64,000 nt of DNA from assembly GCF_014207445.1 (NCBI RefSeq), contig NZ_JACHEM010000002.1:310001-374000 (forward strand), in the 5' to 3' direction. The stretch is from Streptomyces candidus (lineage in GTDB: Bacteria > Actinomycetota > Actinomycetes > Streptomycetales > Streptomycetaceae). Under the pieces are notes generated by a model that saw nothing but the letters and a program-made list of their open reading frames with translations, was not told where the DNA came from and did not search any database. Below are positions 62,043-64,000 of the stretch, piece by piece. The first letter of the stretch is position 1. Each line of letters begins with the position of its first letter. A program made the position numbers and the translations under genes.

Positions 62043-63200
62043 GTGCTGGACATCGCCGAGGAGCTGGACCGGTGGGCCCGGCAGGGACGGGAGTTCGCCG
62101 TGGCCACGGTCGTGGCCACCAGCGGGAGCTCGCCCAGGCAGCCCGGCGCGGCCCTCGCCGTCGACAGCGACGGCACGGCCATTGGGTCGGTCTCCGGCGG
62201 ATGCGTGGAGGGCGCCGTCTACGAACTGTGCAAGCAGGCACTGGACGACGGCGAAAGCGTTGTCGAACGCTTCGGCTACAGCGACGAGGACGCCTTCGCC
62301 GTCGGCCTGTCCTGCGGCGGCGTCCTCGACGTCCTCGTCACCCCGGTGCGCCACGACTTCCCCGGACGCGAGGTCGTCGCCGCCGCGTGTGCGGCCGCCG
62401 CCGAAGGAGGAACGGCCGCACTCGCCCGGATCACCCGGGGCCCGGCGGAACTCCTCGGCCGCCCCCTGCTCGTCCGCCCCGACGGCACGTACGAGGGCGG
62501 GCTCGGCGGGCACCCCGGCCTGGACGGCACCGCCGCGGCCGAGGCCCGCGCGATGCTGGACGCGGGCCGGACCGGCGCCCTGGAGATCGGCGCGGACGGC
62601 TCGCGCTGCGGACAGCCGCTGACACTGCTCGTCGAGTCGAGCGTGCCGGCCCCCCGAATGATCGTCTTCGGGGCGATAGATTTCGCCGCCGCACTGGTCA
62701 GGGCCGGGAAGTTCCTCGGCCACCACGTGACCGTGTGCGACGCGCGGCCCGTCTTCACCACGCGGGCCCGCTTCCCGGAGGCGGACGAGCTGATCGTGGA
62801 CTGGCCGCACCGCTACCTGTCCGCGACCCGGGACGAGGGCCGGATCGACGGCCGGACCGTCCTGTGCGTGCTCACCCACGACGCCAAGTTCGACGTCCCC
62901 CTGCTGGAACTGGCACTGCGGCTTCCGGTCGCCTACGTCGGCGCGATGGGGTCCCGCCGCACCCACCTCGACCGCAACGAACGCCTCCGGGCGGTGGGCC
63001 TGAGCGAACAGGAGCTGGCCCGGCTGCACTCGCCGATCGGCCTGGACCTGGGCGCGCGGACGCCGGAGGAGACGGCACTGTCGATCGCGGCGGAGATCGT
63101 CGCCGCGCGGAGGGGCGGGACCGGAGTGTCACTGGCGGGGGCGCACACGCCGATCCACCACGACGGGGCACAACCGCGCGAGACCGGGGACGCGGCGTAA
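62043..63200 (+). CDS. xdhC: XdhC/CoxI-family maturation factor
   Basis: 385 aa. N-terminal XdhC/CoxI domain (EFAVATVVATSGSSPRQPGA, SVSGGCVEGAVYELC, FGLSCGG-like GLSCGGVLDVL) and the C-terminal XdhC Rossmann domain (MIVFGAIDFAAALVRAGKFL, VLTHDAKFDVPLLELALRLP, YVGAMGSRRTH). It binds and sulfurates molybdenum cofactor for xanthine dehydrogenase. GTG 62043 has AGGAG 7 nt upstream; 62 bp after the permease. Its client enzyme is missing from the locus. Confidence 0.92.
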   Translation: MLDIAEELDRWARQGREFAVATVVATSGSSPRQPGAALAVDSDGTAIGSVSGGCVEGAVYELCKQALDDGESVVERFGYSDEDAFAVGLSCGGVLDVLVTPVRHDFPGREVVAAACAAAAEGGTAALARITRGPAELLGRPLLVRPDGTYEGGLGGHPGLDGTAAAEARAMLDAGRTGALEIGADGSRCGQPLTLLVESSVPAPRMIVFGAIDFAAALVRAGKFLGHHVTVCDARPVFTTRARFPEADELIVDWPHRYLSATRDEGRIDGRTVLCVLTHDAKFDVPLLELALRLPVAYVGAMGSRRTHLDRNERLRAVGLSEQELARLHSPIGLDLGARTPEETALSIAAEIVAARRGGTGVSLAGAHTPIHHDGAQPRETGDAA

Positions 63201-63511
63201 CGCAAGGGGCGCACGAGCGGCACCGGGGACCCCGCTTCGGAATGCGTTCCGCGAGGACCCCCGACGCGCGGACGAGCGGCCCCGGAACGGCCCTCTCCGC
63301 GCCCATCCTGACCCGTCGTCACCGGGTGTGCGGCGCGGCGGTGCCGCTCACCCGTCCGCTCGTCCCAAGGCGCCCCCGGGCCCGATCTGATGCACCGTGA
63401 GTTCCGTGCCCGGGAGCAACGGAAGCTTCCCCACTCTTGACGCGCACATGGCCCTGGGCAACTCTCGTGCGGGAACCGCTCCCGCACGTCCTCGCGACCC
63501 AGGAGTGCCCC
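63201..63511. other. 311-bp intergenic region before the GH6 gene
   Basis: No gene seen. It holds the promoter and inverted repeat listed next; the first 200 bp show GC-rich dyads but no clear terminator with a T run. Confidence 0.4.
63437..63488 (+). promoter_or_regulatory. Promoter and dyad upstream of the GH6 gene
   Basis: TTGACG (63437-63442), 17 nt, AACTCT (63460-63465), then a perfect dyad CGTGCGGGA-N5-TCCCGCACG (63466-63488) covering the expected transcription start. The centre differs from the CebR operator TGGGAGCGCTCCCA, though it shares GGGA and TCCC half-sites. Confidence 0.5.
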
Positions 63512-64000
63512 ATGCGACCCGTGCAGCCCGTACCGACCCTGAGTCCGGATTCGCGCCACCGCCGCAAGCGCCACCCCCTGCACCGCCGCGGCACCCTCGC
63601 CCTCGCCGCCCTCCCCCCGCTCGCCGCGGGCGTCATCTGGGCCGTCACCGCGGGCCCGGCCTCCGGCGCACCCGAACCCCCCGCGGCCGCCGCGGGCCCG
63701 CCCGCCCCCGCCCTCGCCGGCAGCCCCCGCCTCTACACCCCCCTCGCCAACCCGGACGCGTACAAGCAGGCACTCGAACTCGGGCAGGCGGGCGGACGCC
63801 TCGGCAAGGACGCGATCCGGATCATCGGCATGGTGCGCACCCCGCACGCCGTCTGGTACGGCGACCAGACGCCCGCAGCCGTCGAGAAGGACGCCCGCGC
63901 CGTCACCCGGGACGCCGACGTCGACGGCTCCATGCCCGTCTTCGCGCTCTACAACATCCCCGGCCGCGACTGCTCCCACTACTCCGCCGGCGGCGCGAGC
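63512..64000 (+). CDS. GH6 cellulase/cellobiohydrolase, 5' part
   Basis: Cut by the window end after 163 codons. The signal peptide has a long basic n-region (RHRRKRHPLHRRG), a hydrophobic core (TLALAALPPLAAGVIWAV) and ASGAPEPP. The mature start LYTPLANPDAYKQALEL and the block VFALYNIPGRDCSHYSAGGA are diagnostic for glycoside hydrolase family 6. Secreted; hydrolyses cellulose beta-1,4 links. The catalytic Asp residues lie beyond the edge. ATG 63512 has AGGAG 6-7 nt upstream. Confidence 0.9.
   Translation, partial: MRPVQPVPTLSPDSRHRRKRHPLHRRGTLALAALPPLAAGVIWAVTAGPASGAPEPPAAAAGPPAPALAGSPRLYTPLANPDAYKQALELGQAGGRLGKDAIRIIGMVRTPHAVWYGDQTPAAVEKDARAVTRDADVDGSMPVFALYNIPGRDCSHYSAGGAS

Overview
The window is about 72% G+C by eye, with near-saturated GC at third codon positions, actinobacterial signal peptides and lipoboxes, DmdR1/DtxR-type iron boxes, and gene sets typical of Streptomyces. 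These include the sirA-cys-ssu sulfur operon, an OleD-like macrolide glycosyltransferase, CGNR/ABATE regulators and a GH6 cellulase. I read it as a chromosomal segment of a Streptomyces species. There is no phage, insertion sequence, CRISPR array, rRNA or complete tRNA gene in it.

Layout. 1-8.9 kb: alpha-glucan/trehalose enzymes (treY, glgX) flanking a frameshifted MFS pseudogene, then a HEPN-domain protein, a DEDDh exonuclease and a kinase-like phosphotransferase. 9.1-12.3 kb: a three-gene sugar ABC importer without its own ATPase. 12.3-17.7 kb: macrolide glycosyltransferase with a palindrome inside its promoter, secreted subtilase, DUF1697 protein, AraC/GyrI regulator and PanE-like reductase. 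17.8-27.6 kb: one long minus-strand sulfur operon read from right to left: Cys-containing leader peptide, sirA, zinc-ribbon protein, cysH, cysC, cysD, cysN, a 34-codon ORF, ssuA, ssuB, ssuC, sirohydrochlorin chelatase. It couples sulfonate uptake, sulfate activation, APS and sulfite reduction, and siroheme supply for SirA. 27.7-37.3 kb: GNAT, AidB-like flavoprotein, YihY/BrkB membrane protein, Trypco1-type small protein, AraC regulator, VOC protein, a two-component system, an epimerase and a second phosphotransferase.

37.4-39.6 kb: iron-box-controlled dhbA-dhbC, the isochorismate end of 2,3-dihydroxybenzoate synthesis without dhbE/B/F, followed by two long perfect stem-loops. 39.9-48.6 kb: unknown HTH protein, DM13 protein, MFS exporter divergent from a CGNR regulator, rsgA preceded by a short leader ORF, AhpD-like protein, Ada/AlkA-like fusion, and AzlCD divergent from a second CGNR regulator. 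48.9-57.9 kb: PP2C-like protein with a long Pro-rich, repeat-bearing N terminus, poxB, an RsbW-like ATPase, DUF2637 protein, FhuF-type ferric reductase with an iron box, GntR regulator and a TPR-like protein. 58.1-63.2 kb: purine-catabolism remnant: pucR, a truncated xanthine-dehydrogenase FAD-subunit gene, an NCS2 purine permease and xdhC, with the catalytic XDH subunits missing. At the right edge a GH6 cellulase begins and is cut by the window.

Several signals are not gene calls. Many genes have a TAnnnT hexamer 6-7 nt before the start codon and no Shine-Dalgarno sequence, the signature of leaderless mRNAs. Two such promoters overlap head to head in a 17-bp gap. Two DNA-repair-like genes carry RecA-independent DNA-damage (PafBC-type) promoter motifs. 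All functions are inferred from sequence reading only; no database search was run.
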